A DNA stretch of 5,275 nucleotides from Pseudomonadales bacterium. Its GTDB lineage: Bacteria > Pseudomonadota > Gammaproteobacteria > Pseudomonadales > Moraxellaceae. Location of the stretch: contig JABEVH010000245.1 in assembly GCA_013043915.1 (NCBI GenBank), positions 1 through 5,275 on the forward strand, given 5' to 3'. The notes under the pieces are model-generated. The model ran no database searches and was not told where the DNA came from. It was given only the letters and a program-made list of their open reading frames with translations. The stretch's first letter is position 1. Each line of letters starts with the position of its first letter. Of this stretch, positions 1-5,275 are shown piece by piece. Position numbers and translations under genes: made by a program.

Positions 1-1
1 C

Positions 2-1588
2 CAGTATCAGGGCCCTTCTTTGATTTATGTCGCGACTGAACTGCACCCGCTCACCGCGGCAACGATGGAGGAGGCTCATCGTGCTGGCCCTTTTGCCACC
101 TTGGCGGCTACCCTGGCCGCACACTGGCCTATCGCCTGCCCGGGACTGCATTGCATCGACGCCATCCCGCGCATCAGGTTATGGTTGTTGCTAGGTGACA
201 GCACCGCCATGCTCTCGCGTATCGACCTCAGCGTCGATGCCTGGTTTCTGGATGGATTTTCACCCGCTACCAACCCGGCCATGTGGAGCCCTGAACTGTG
301 GGCACAGCTAGCACGCTTAAGTCGCCCGGGAACCACCCTGGCCACCTACAGCAGTGCCGGTCATGTGCGTCGTGGTTTACAGGATGCAGGGTTTGAAGTC
401 AGCAAACGCAGCGGCATTGGTGGCAAACGTGAATCGCTGCGTGGCATTTACACCAGGCCACAGCGCTCAACACGGTTGCCGCCAGGCTTTCAACTGCCGC
501 AGCCACGTACTGAGCCTGCTCATATCGTCATCATCGGTGCCGGCATCGCCGGCGCGGCTACTGCCGCTGCTTTACAAACACGAGGTTTACAACCCACCGT
601 CATCGATTCTCTTGGCATAGCAGGTGCCGCCTCCGGTAACGCTGTCGGCATGCTGGGTGCGCGCTTAAGTGACATGCGCAGCGCCCCGGATTCCTGGCTA
701 ACCGCTGCGATGAGTTACACCTGGCAAGCTGCCCGCCGCTGGAACCTGCCACTGCAAACATCGCTATGGCAAGCCGATCAACGCCGCGATCAAGACCCTG
801 CATGGCTCACCGCCTTGATCGAAATGACGAAAAAAAATGTCATCCATGTACAAGGTAGCGCCTGGGGCTCCCCCATCGAGCTATGTCATAGGCTGATGGG
901 TACGATCCCATGCCTGCGTGATACCGTGACGGAGCTTCTCCCCAACGCCCAGGGTTGGACCCTGCAGCTGGCCAAGGGTGGTTCCTTAACCGCTGATGCC
1001 GTGATCTTATGTACAGGACATCAGACAACCTTCACGCCCGACCTGGCTGTAGAGCCGGTAGCAGGACAAGTTGAAACGATACCGGCAGCCGCACCGGCAG
1101 GTGCCTGGAAAGATCAGACTTACCTGATCAGCAGCGGCGAGCTGATTCTGACCGGGGCCAGTTTCAGGCGGGGGACAAGTTCAACTGAAATCAGCCTTCA
1201 AGAACGCCATGAACACCTGGCACAAGCCAGGCAGCTGAACCCGGAACTGGCTGAGCTTTTTACACAAAACACCGTGACCTCACGTTGTTCTGTACGCGCT
1301 ACCAGTGCCGATCATCGTCCTATGATCGGCGGGGTACCCGATATTCCCTGGCTGTCTAAAGCCTATGCTGACCTGGCCCATGGCTGGCGAAGACAACATC
1401 AACCCCTGCACTACCTCCCCGGTCTTTATATCAACAGTGCTCATGGTTCGCATGGTCTGACCCAGGCCCTGCTCGCGGGTGAACTGATAGCCTGTATGAT
1501 GCGCGGTGAACCTTTACCCCTGTTACGCTCACTGCAGCAGCAAATTCACCCGGCGCGCTTTCACCTAAAAGCGTTGCAGCGCCGCTGA
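2..1588 (+). CDS. mnmC: MnmC, bifunctional tRNA 5-methylaminomethyl-2-thiouridine biosynthesis protein, 5'-partial
   Basis: MnmC acts in the cytoplasm on wobble U34 of certain tRNAs. Its C-terminal FAD domain oxidatively removes the carboxymethyl group from cmnm5s2U, and its N-terminal SAM-dependent domain methylates the resulting nm5s2U to mnm5s2U. The frame is open at the left edge (codons from base 2), so the true start lies outside; compared with the E. coli protein about 100 N-terminal residues are missing, including the SAM-binding glycine loop. Numbering from the TTG at 20, visible motifs are the methyltransferase block DAWFLDGFSPATNPAMW (residues 73-89), LATYSSAGHVRRGLQDAGF (107-125), the Rossmann FAD motif IIGAGIAGAA (171-180), SGNAVGM (205-211), VAGQVE (347-352), RCSVRATSADHRPMIGGVPD (422-441) and the terminal GSHGLTQALLAGE (476-488). 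The oxidoreductase middle seems some 20 residues shorter than E. coli, judged from memory. TTG at 20 is only the first start-like codon, not the real start. The stop is TGA at 1586-1588. Confidence 0.95.
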   Translation, partial: QYQGPSLIYVATELHPLTAATMEEAHRAGPFATLAATLAAHWPIACPGLHCIDAIPRIRLWLLLGDSTAMLSRIDLSVDAWFLDGFSPATNPAMWSPELWAQLARLSRPGTTLATYSSAGHVRRGLQDAGFEVSKRSGIGGKRESLRGIYTRPQRSTRLPPGFQLPQPRTEPAHIVIIGAGIAGAATAAALQTRGLQPTVIDSLGIAGAASGNAVGMLGARLSDMRSAPDSWLTAAMSYTWQAARRWNLPLQTSLWQADQRRDQDPAWLTALIEMTKKNVIHVQGSAWGSPIELCHRLMGTIPCLRDTVTELLPNAQGWTLQLAKGGSLTADAVILCTGHQTTFTPDLAVEPVAGQVETIPAAAPAGAWKDQTYLISSGELILTGASFRRGTSSTEISLQERHEHLAQARQLNPELAELFTQNTVTSRCSVRATSADHRPMIGGVPDIPWLSKAYADLAHGWRRQHQPLHYLPGLYINSAHGSHGLTQALLAGELIACMMRGEPLPLLRSLQQQIHPARFHLKALQRR

Positions 1589-1660
1589 GCCCCCCATCGC
1601 CATACAGAGTCATCAGAGTGTCATGGTCTGAAACCAAAATCTCCTCAGCCGTGCAAAAAA

Positions 1661-1709
1661 TCACGTACTCCCCCTTATTTACCCTAAAAAAGTCGTGATA
1701 GCATAAGGG
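1661..1709. repeat. Two interleaved short inverted repeats (possible RNA structure)
   Basis: CCCTTAT (1672-1678) is complementary to ATAAGGG (1703-1709), and TCACG (1661-1665) is complementary to CGTGA (1694-1698). The pairs cross rather than nest, so in RNA they would be mutually exclusive or form a pseudoknot. No T-run follows, so this is not a standard intrinsic terminator. Repeats this short can occur by chance in AT-rich DNA. Confidence 0.2.
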
Positions 1710-1810
1710 ATAGGTAAAATTTCATACCATTTTGTTCTATGATACGTTGGCGGATTTGTCTGTGCTTTGCTGATATTCGTCATTAGAGGGGATTTCATGG
1801 CAGGGTGCGG

Positions 1811-1838
1811 TTTAACGTTTTAATGTGGCGTTTATAAT
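1811..1838 (+). promoter_or_regulatory. Putative sigma-70 promoter for the exported-protein gene
   Basis: A perfect -10 hexamer TATAAT lies at 1833-1838. The best upstream partner is TTTAAC at 1811-1816 with a 16-bp spacer, which is a poor -35 (3 of 6 matches). Transcription would begin near 1845, leaving a leader of about 15 bases that just includes the Shine-Dalgarno sequence. Position and match are suggestive; no activity can be inferred. Confidence 0.4.
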
Positions 1839-1846
1839 TAACCCAA

Positions 1847-1852
1847 AAGGAA
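1847..1852 (+). promoter_or_regulatory. Ribosome-binding site supporting the ATG at 1860
   Basis: AAGGAA lies 7 bases before the ATG at 1860-1862. This is a near-consensus Shine-Dalgarno sequence at good spacing, and it is the main evidence that the signal-peptide ORF is a real gene start. Confidence 0.6.
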
Positions 1853-1859
1853 TGATGAA

Positions 1860-1967
1860 ATGAAAAATGCAAAGATGCTGACCCTGTCTGCTGCGCTGAT
1901 CATGTCCATGGCCTCAGCTTGGGCTGATACTGTGGATACGGTTGGTGGTGATGGTGGTGGCGCAGGT
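1860..1967 (+). pseudogene. 5' fragment of a gene for an exported protein (signal peptide, Gly-rich mature start)
   Basis: Thirty-six codons appear to belong to this gene. The start codon has a strong Shine-Dalgarno sequence and a TATAAT box upstream. The product starts with a basic n-region (MKNAK), a hydrophobic core (LTLSAALIMSMA, residues 7-18) and an AWA-D cleavage site predicted after residue 22, i.e. a classical Sec signal peptide. The mature part begins DTVDTVGGDGGGAG. From 1968 the reading frame runs into the antisense strand of gmd, adding 14 meaningless codons (PLHSYIIFSMPPIS) before TAA at 2010-2012. The GC-rich third positions resemble mnmC rather than gmd, so this piece probably belongs to the left block. 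The family is not recognisable from so little; it would be a periplasmic, outer-membrane or secreted protein. The downstream remainder is either lost or lies elsewhere. Confidence 0.6.
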
Positions 1968-2690
1968 CCACTGCATTCGTACATAATCTTTAGCATGCCC
2001 CCAATCTCTTAATGCGTCCAAGTTACCCATGTATAAACATTTATCCAATCCTTGGGCTATATTAGCTAAGCCTCTTGTGATTTTACGAGTGACAAAGGTT
2101 TCACCTCGGCGAGGGCTTTCATGATTAAATAGAATACCGTTACAAGCGTATATTCCATATGCTTCGCGGTAATTAACCGTAATCCAGTACGAGTATAGTT
2201 TGGCAACAGCATACGGGCTACGTGGGTAAAATGGCGTCGTCTCATTTTGAGGTATCTCTTGTACTAAGCCATAAAGCTCACTTGTTGATGCTTGATAAAA
2301 GCGTGTTTTCTTTTCAAGACCCAAAATTCTAATAGCCTCCAGAATTCGCAGAGTTCCGATCCCATCTACATCTGCTGTGTACTCTGGACTTTCGAAACTT
2401 ACTGCCACATGGCTCATAGCCCCTAGATTGTAAATTTCATCAGGCTGTGTTTCTTGAATGATCCTAATCAGATTGCTAGTATCACTTAGGTCACCATAGT
2501 GTAGCTTGAATCGGGCATTATCGATGTGACGATCTTGATAAACATGATCGATGCGTTGGGTATTAAAAAGACTACTTCGCCTCTTGATACCATGGACGAT
2601 GTACCCTTTGCCAAGCAAAAACTCAGCAAGGTATGAGCCATCTTGTCCAGTAATACCAGTTATCAATGCAATTTTTGGCATAGGAGTCAT
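1914..2690 (-). pseudogene. gmd: GDP-mannose 4,6-dehydratase, 3'-truncated
   Basis: Gmd is a cytoplasmic NADP-dependent SDR enzyme that converts GDP-D-mannose to GDP-4-keto-6-deoxy-D-mannose, the step before Fcl in GDP-L-fucose synthesis. Visible motifs are TGITGQDGSYLAE (residues 11-23, dinucleotide-binding glycine loop), KRRSSLFNTQRIDH (36-49), GAMSHVAVSFE (90-100), the catalytic-type STSELYG (135-141) with YAVAK (160-164), NHESPRRGETFVTRK (189-203) and GNLDALRDWGHAKDYVRMQW (222-241). After Trp241 family similarity ends; the last 17 residues come from antisense sequence of the neighbouring exported-protein gene, ending at TGA 1916-1914. Full-length enzymes have roughly 340-370 residues, so about 100-130 C-terminal residues, forming much of the GDP-mannose-binding lobe, are missing. 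The product is very probably inactive. The start at 2690 lies 15 bases after the natural fcl stop; the ATG at 2681 (Met4, giving MPKIALITG) fits the family as well, and neither has a clear Shine-Dalgarno, suggesting coupled translation. Confidence 0.88.
1967..1968. other. Junction: exported-protein gene fused tail-in to antisense gmd
   Basis: Left of this point, sequence reads as a + strand signal-peptide gene. Right of it, sequence reads as - strand gmd, whose conserved KDYVRMQW ends with the Trp codon at 1970-1968, exactly where similarity to the GMD family stops. The breakpoint could be off by a few bases. No terminal inverted repeat or obvious target duplication is visible, though the left side is a low-complexity GGT/GAT/GGC run (1944-1961). 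The cause may be a genomic rearrangement, a deletion or a chimeric assembly. Confidence 0.6.
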
Positions 2691-2705
2691 AATGTTAGTT
2701 GAATT

Positions 2706-3677
2706 CTAGTGTTGTTGGTAATTTATGAAATCTGCATACGCTTGTTTTATTCCGTCGTACAGCTTCACATTGGCTTTCCAACCAATGGAATTAAGGCGGT
2801 GACTATTCATTAATTTACGTGTGGTTCCATCAGGTTTACTGGCATCAAATTTAATTAGGCCTTGATACCCAACAATCTGTCTAATGGTTTTTGACAGGTC
2901 ATCAATAGTAATATCTTAATCAAAACCAACATTTATATGGCTAATCATAGGATATGTATGCTGTTTAAAAATATATTTTTCAAGATTCATCACATGTATG
3001 CAGGCTGTTGCCATATCATCAACATAGAGAAATTCACGTCTTGGTGTACCGCTACCCCAGATGGTGACGCTTGGTGCATCATTTATCTTCGCTTCGTGAA
3101 AGCGTCTAATAAGAGCCGGAATGACATGCGAGTTTTCTGGATGATAGTTGTCGCCAGGTCCATATAAGTTGGTTGGCATAACACTACGATAATCCACTCC
3201 ATGACTTTCACCATACTGACGATTGTAGCTTTCACACAGTTTTATACCTGCAATCTTGGCAATTGCATAAGGTTCATTGGTAGGTTCAAGCGTCCCTGTA
3301 AGTAAATCTTCTTCTCGCATTGGTTGCGGGGCGAGCTTTGGGTAGATGCAGCTTGAACCTAAGAATAGAAGTTTTTTCACTCCGTTACGAAAGGCTGCAT
3401 CAATGATGTTGGCCTCGATCATCAGGTTCTGGTAGATGAACTCAGCCGGATAGGTATTATTGGCGTGTATTCCTCCAACTTTAGCGGCAGCAAGATATAC
3501 CTGATCAGGCTTTTCTGACTCAAAAAAAGCTCTCACAGCCGCCTGGTTTGTTAAATCAAGTTCATCATGCGTGCGGGTGACTATATTATTTGTTTTTTGC
3601 TGTTGTTGCAGAATTCGAACGATGGCCGAACCGACCATACCACGATGACCAGCAATATAAATTTTAGGTGATGTCAT
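2706..3677 (-). pseudogene. fcl: GDP-L-fucose synthase, interrupted by an in-frame TAA
   Basis: Fcl (WcaG) is an NADPH-dependent epimerase/reductase of the SDR family that turns GDP-4-keto-6-deoxy-D-mannose into GDP-L-fucose. Visible features are the cofactor loop GHRGMVG (residues 10-16), AAAKVGGIHANN (63-74), catalytic GSSCIYP (107-113), YAIAK (137-141, the Tyr/Lys pair), NYHPENSHVIPALIRR (177-192) and WGSGTPRREFLYVDD (207-221). The open part ends at codon 253; codon 254 is TAA (2918-2916). In the same frame the next 69 codons continue as normal Fcl C-terminus (DITIDDLSKTIRQIVGYQG, then FDASKPDGTTRKLMNSHRL) to TAG at 2708-2706. The full frame of 323 codons matches the family's usual 310-325. 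The stop replaces the residue before DITI in the conserved NVGxGxD segment, where the second Gly also reads Asp. The ATG overlaps the manC stop in ATGA (3677-3674), so translation is coupled. A sequencing error is possible; if genuine, the protein lacks about a fifth of its length. Confidence 0.9.
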
Positions 3678-5140
3678 CTCTTATCGCTTCTTCCATAGGT
3701 ATCTTCAAACCGCACGATGTCGTCTTCGCCTAAGTAGCTACCTGACTGCACCTCAATAATCTCAAGTGGAATGGTGCCTGGGTTTGCGAGACGATGAGTT
3801 TGGCCTAAGGGAATGTAGGTACTCTGGTTTTCTGTTAACAGTATGGTTTTATCGCCGTTGGTAATTTCAGCAGTGCCTTTTACAACAATCCAGTGTTCAG
3901 CGCGGTGATGGTGCTTCTGAAGGCTTAGACTCGCCTTGGGTTTGACCTGAATACGTTTGACCTTAAAACGTTCCTCTTCATCGATGCTGTCATACCATCC
4001 CCAGGGTCGATGTACCTTGCGATGCAGAGTCTGCTCACTGCGCTTGTTCGCTTGCAGTTCATTAACAATAACTTTGACATCCTGGCAGCGATGACGATCG
4101 GCGATGAGAACGGCATCAGGCGTTTCAATCACGACCAGGTCTTCAACCCCGACCAGGCTTACTAAGCGACTGGTAGCGTGAACCAGGGTATTGCTGCAAC
4201 CTGAGGAGAGAACATCACCCTGATGGGCATTGCCTTCATTATCCTTGGGCAAGACTTGCCAGACGGCATCCCAGGCACCTAAGTCAGACCAGCCCGCATC
4301 AAGTGGAACCATGTTGATGGCAAAACCATTGCCCGGACACATTTCCATCACGGCATAGTCGATGGATTCAGAAGGAATCGAGGTAAACTCTGCTTTGCCA
4401 GGGCGAATGAAACGAGCCAAAGCATCATTATCTGCACTACGTTTTTCCCAGGCTAGCCTAGTAGCTTGGGCAATATCTGGTCGAAAGCGCTCCAAGGCAG
4501 ACATCCAGACCGATGCTTTAAGCACGAACATGCCTGCGTTCCAGTAATAGCCACCTTCATTTACATAACGCTGTGCTGTGTCAACGTCTGGCTTTTCTAC
4601 AAAGCGCTTGACCTGAGCTACTGAGTGTTCTTCAACAGCCGAGCTGTCAACTTGAATATAGCCATAGCCTGTTTCTGGTCGATTTGGCGTAATACCTAAA
4701 ATAACCATACTGCCTTTAGCTGCATCTCGTATGGCCTGCTGCATGGCCTGGGTGAATGCAACGGGGTCTGAAATGCTCTGATCTGCAGGAGTGACCACCA
4801 ATACAGGATCACTACCCTCTTCAAGGGCGGCAAGAGCGGCCAAGGTTAAAGCAGGGGCTGTATTTCGTCCTATGGGCTCTAATAAGGTAGCACCCATGCT
4901 GATCCCTGTCTCACGCAATTGCTCTAAAGCGAGGAAACGGTGATCTTCACCGCAAATAATATAGGGATTGGAGACATTAATATCGCTAGCACCTAAGGCT
5001 GCCAGTCGGCAGGCCGCTTGCTGAAATAGACTCTCATTTCCGGTGAGACACAGAAACTGTTTCGGAAACCCTGACCGCGACAATGGCCACAAGCGCGTTC
5101 CTGAGCCACCACAAAGAACAACAGGGGTCACTGAAATCAT
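3674..5140 (-). CDS. manC: Mannose-1-phosphate guanylyltransferase / mannose-6-phosphate isomerase
   Basis: A cytoplasmic bifunctional enzyme (ManC/CpsB/AlgA type) supplying GDP-D-mannose. The N-terminal nucleotidyltransferase joins mannose-1-phosphate and GTP; the C-terminal cupin is a type II phosphomannose isomerase. Visible motifs are the pyrophosphorylase signature GGSGTRLWPLSR (residues 11-22) with PKQFL (26-30), GRNTAPA (91-97), TPAD (117-120), ETGYGYI (156-162), VEKP (181-184), YYWNAGMF (198-205), ESIDYAVME (258-266) and GWSDLGAW (283-290). The isomerase part has HRPWGWYDSID (377-387), SLQKHHHRAEHW (406-417, metal-binding His/Glu cluster) and YIPLGQTHRLANPG (442-455). At 488 residues it is of normal length with no lesions. 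The start is favoured by an AGGATGGA Shine-Dalgarno and because the signature begins within ten residues. It is the first gene of the operon and overlaps fcl by 4 bases. With fcl and gmd broken, it could still provide GDP-mannose for other glycans. Confidence 0.96.
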   Translation of the reverse strand: MISVTPVVLCGGSGTRLWPLSRSGFPKQFLCLTGNESLFQQAACRLAALGASDINVSNPYIICGEDHRFLALEQLRETGISMGATLLEPIGRNTAPALTLAALAALEEGSDPVLVVTPADQSISDPVAFTQAMQQAIRDAAKGSMVILGITPNRPETGYGYIQVDSSAVEEHSVAQVKRFVEKPDVDTAQRYVNEGGYYWNAGMFVLKASVWMSALERFRPDIAQATRLAWEKRSADNDALARFIRPGKAEFTSIPSESIDYAVMEMCPGNGFAINMVPLDAGWSDLGAWDAVWQVLPKDNEGNAHQGDVLSSGCSNTLVHATSRLVSLVGVEDLVVIETPDAVLIADRHRCQDVKVIVNELQANKRSEQTLHRKVHRPWGWYDSIDEEERFKVKRIQVKPKASLSLQKHHHRAEHWIVVKGTAEITNGDKTILLTENQSTYIPLGQTHRLANPGTIPLEIIEVQSGSYLGEDDIVRFEDTYGRSDKR

Positions 5141-5146
5141 TTTTTA

Positions 5147-5154
5147 TCCATCCT
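5147..5154 (-). promoter_or_regulatory. Ribosome-binding site of manC
   Basis: On the - strand AGGATGGA precedes the manC ATG by 6 bases (TAAAAA spacer), which supports the start at 5140. I see no convincing -35/-10 pair between here and the divergent ORF; a TAAGAT-like box lies on the - strand near 5174-5179 without a good -35. The operon's original promoter may have been displaced by whatever lies to the right. Confidence 0.5.
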
Positions 5155-5188
5155 AAACGTACGCTAGCTATCCAATCTTAATGGTATG

Positions 5189-5262
5189 GTCGCCCCCTCC
5201 CCGAAACGGCATCAACGTGCCACAGTAAGGTTTCTTAGAACCAACATCGAAGAGAGGGCGAC
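5189..5262. repeat. Imperfect 11-bp inverted repeat flanking the leader of the divergent ORF
   Basis: GTCGCCCCCTC (5189-5199) is the reverse complement of GAGAGGGCGAC (5252-5262) except for one base (10 of 11). The right arm overlaps the ribosome-binding site of the ORF starting at 5266. In RNA the arms could form a stem enclosing 52 bases and hide that site; in DNA they could be a subterminal repeat of a mobile element or a regulator site. The repeat is seen directly; the role is inferred. Confidence 0.5.
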
Positions 5263-5265
5263 ATC

Positions 5266-5275
5266 ATGAAGATTA
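5266..5275 (+). CDS. Start of a divergent ORF, possibly an IS110/IS1111-family transposase (3'-partial)
   Basis: Only ATG AAG ATT A (Met-Lys-Ile) is inside the window. AGAGAGG at 5251-5257 lies 8 bases upstream, a good Shine-Dalgarno, so this is probably a real start. The GC-rich leader with an inverted repeat, its place directly upstream of a degraded operon, and the MKI start shared by many IS110-family transposases (commonly MKIT...D.AK) make an insertion sequence my first guess. Ten bases cannot establish the family; any divergent gene starting MKI is possible. Confidence 0.35.

Larger units (their letters stand above)
1589..1859. other. Gene-free spacer between mnmC and the truncated exported-protein gene
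   Basis: About 270 bases with no convincing gene on either strand. Base composition drops from GC-rich mnmC to AT-rich. The right end holds a promoter-like sequence and ribosome-binding site for the gene starting at 1860. I see no clean stem plus T-run terminator after mnmC. The only notable structure is a pair of short inverted repeats around 1661-1709. Confidence 0.6.

Noticed and set aside
354..620. Open frames on the alternative frames of mnmC (also 76-345, 600-803 and 840-1028 on the - strand)
   Set aside because: They lie wholly inside the mnmC frame, which carries clear family motifs; such shadows are common in GC-rich genes.
1568..1600. Intrinsic terminator at the end of mnmC
   Set aside because: Only a very short CAGC/GCTG hairpin overlaps the stop codon and no T-run follows.
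1431..1664. A 77-codon - strand ORF overlapping the end of mnmC
   Set aside because: Most of it is the complement of well-conserved mnmC codons, its product resembles no family I know, and it has no convincing ribosome-binding site.
1797..1823. An 8-residue upstream ORF (MAGCGLTF) with an AGAGGGG sequence before it
   Set aside because: It lies upstream of the TATAAT box, so it would not be on the main predicted transcript. It has no runs of regulatory codons, and tiny ORFs arise easily by chance.
2916..2918. Recoding (programmed readthrough) of the fcl TAA
   Set aside because: TAA is the least leaky stop in bacteria and no recoding signal is apparent; a mutation or sequence error is simpler.
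2937..3167. A + strand ORF inside fcl (similarly 4362-4547 + and 3925-4128 - inside manC)
   Set aside because: Antisense or out-of-frame to genes with strong motif support, with no domain-like sequence of their own.
1723..5188. CATACCATT at 1723-1731 and its complement AATGGTATG at 5180-5188, near the two ends of the polysaccharide block
   Set aside because: A shared 9-mer is expected by chance in a window this size and the flanks do not match, so it is not good evidence of element ends.
1..5275. CRISPR array, tRNA, rRNA, toxin-antitoxin or defence genes
   Set aside because: No regularly spaced repeats, no tRNA- or rRNA-like sequence, and all long frames are explained by mnmC, manC, fcl and gmd.

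Overview
The window looks like a gammaproteobacterial chromosome fragment. The main reason is the fused two-domain MnmC protein at the left edge, an architecture typical of that group. The species cannot be named from this sequence. Three blocks with different base composition and history sit side by side.

Left block (1-1967, + strand, GC-rich coding sequence): the 3' part of mnmC (tRNA wobble-uridine modification), open at the window edge. A gene-free, AT-richer spacer of about 270 bases follows. It leads into a plausible promoter and ribosome-binding site driving the first 36 codons of a gene for an exported protein (clear signal peptide, Gly-rich mature start). That gene is cut off abruptly at about 1967/1968.

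Middle block (1968-5140, - strand, more AT-rich, especially gmd and fcl): a GDP-mannose/GDP-L-fucose nucleotide-sugar operon transcribed right to left, manC - fcl - gmd. ManC makes GDP-mannose, Gmd dehydrates it to GDP-4-keto-6-deoxy-mannose, and Fcl epimerises and reduces that to GDP-L-fucose for surface polysaccharide. manC appears intact. fcl has an in-frame TAA at codon 254, after which homology continues in the same frame for 69 codons to a natural stop. gmd loses its last third at the junction with the exported-protein gene. The operon therefore looks able to make GDP-mannose but probably not GDP-L-fucose.

Right block (about 5180-5275): 125 bases upstream of manC, ending in a divergent ORF start with a good ribosome-binding site and flanked by an imperfect 11-bp inverted repeat. 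It may be the left end of an insertion sequence (an IS110/IS1111-type element is my guess), but only three full codons are visible.

Overall this reads as a decaying or rearranged surface-polysaccharide island next to a housekeeping gene. I see no defence system, CRISPR array, tRNA or rRNA. The points worth a second look are the gmd/exported-protein junction, the fcl nonsense codon and the possible IS end. Assembly or sequencing error is a live alternative for the first two.
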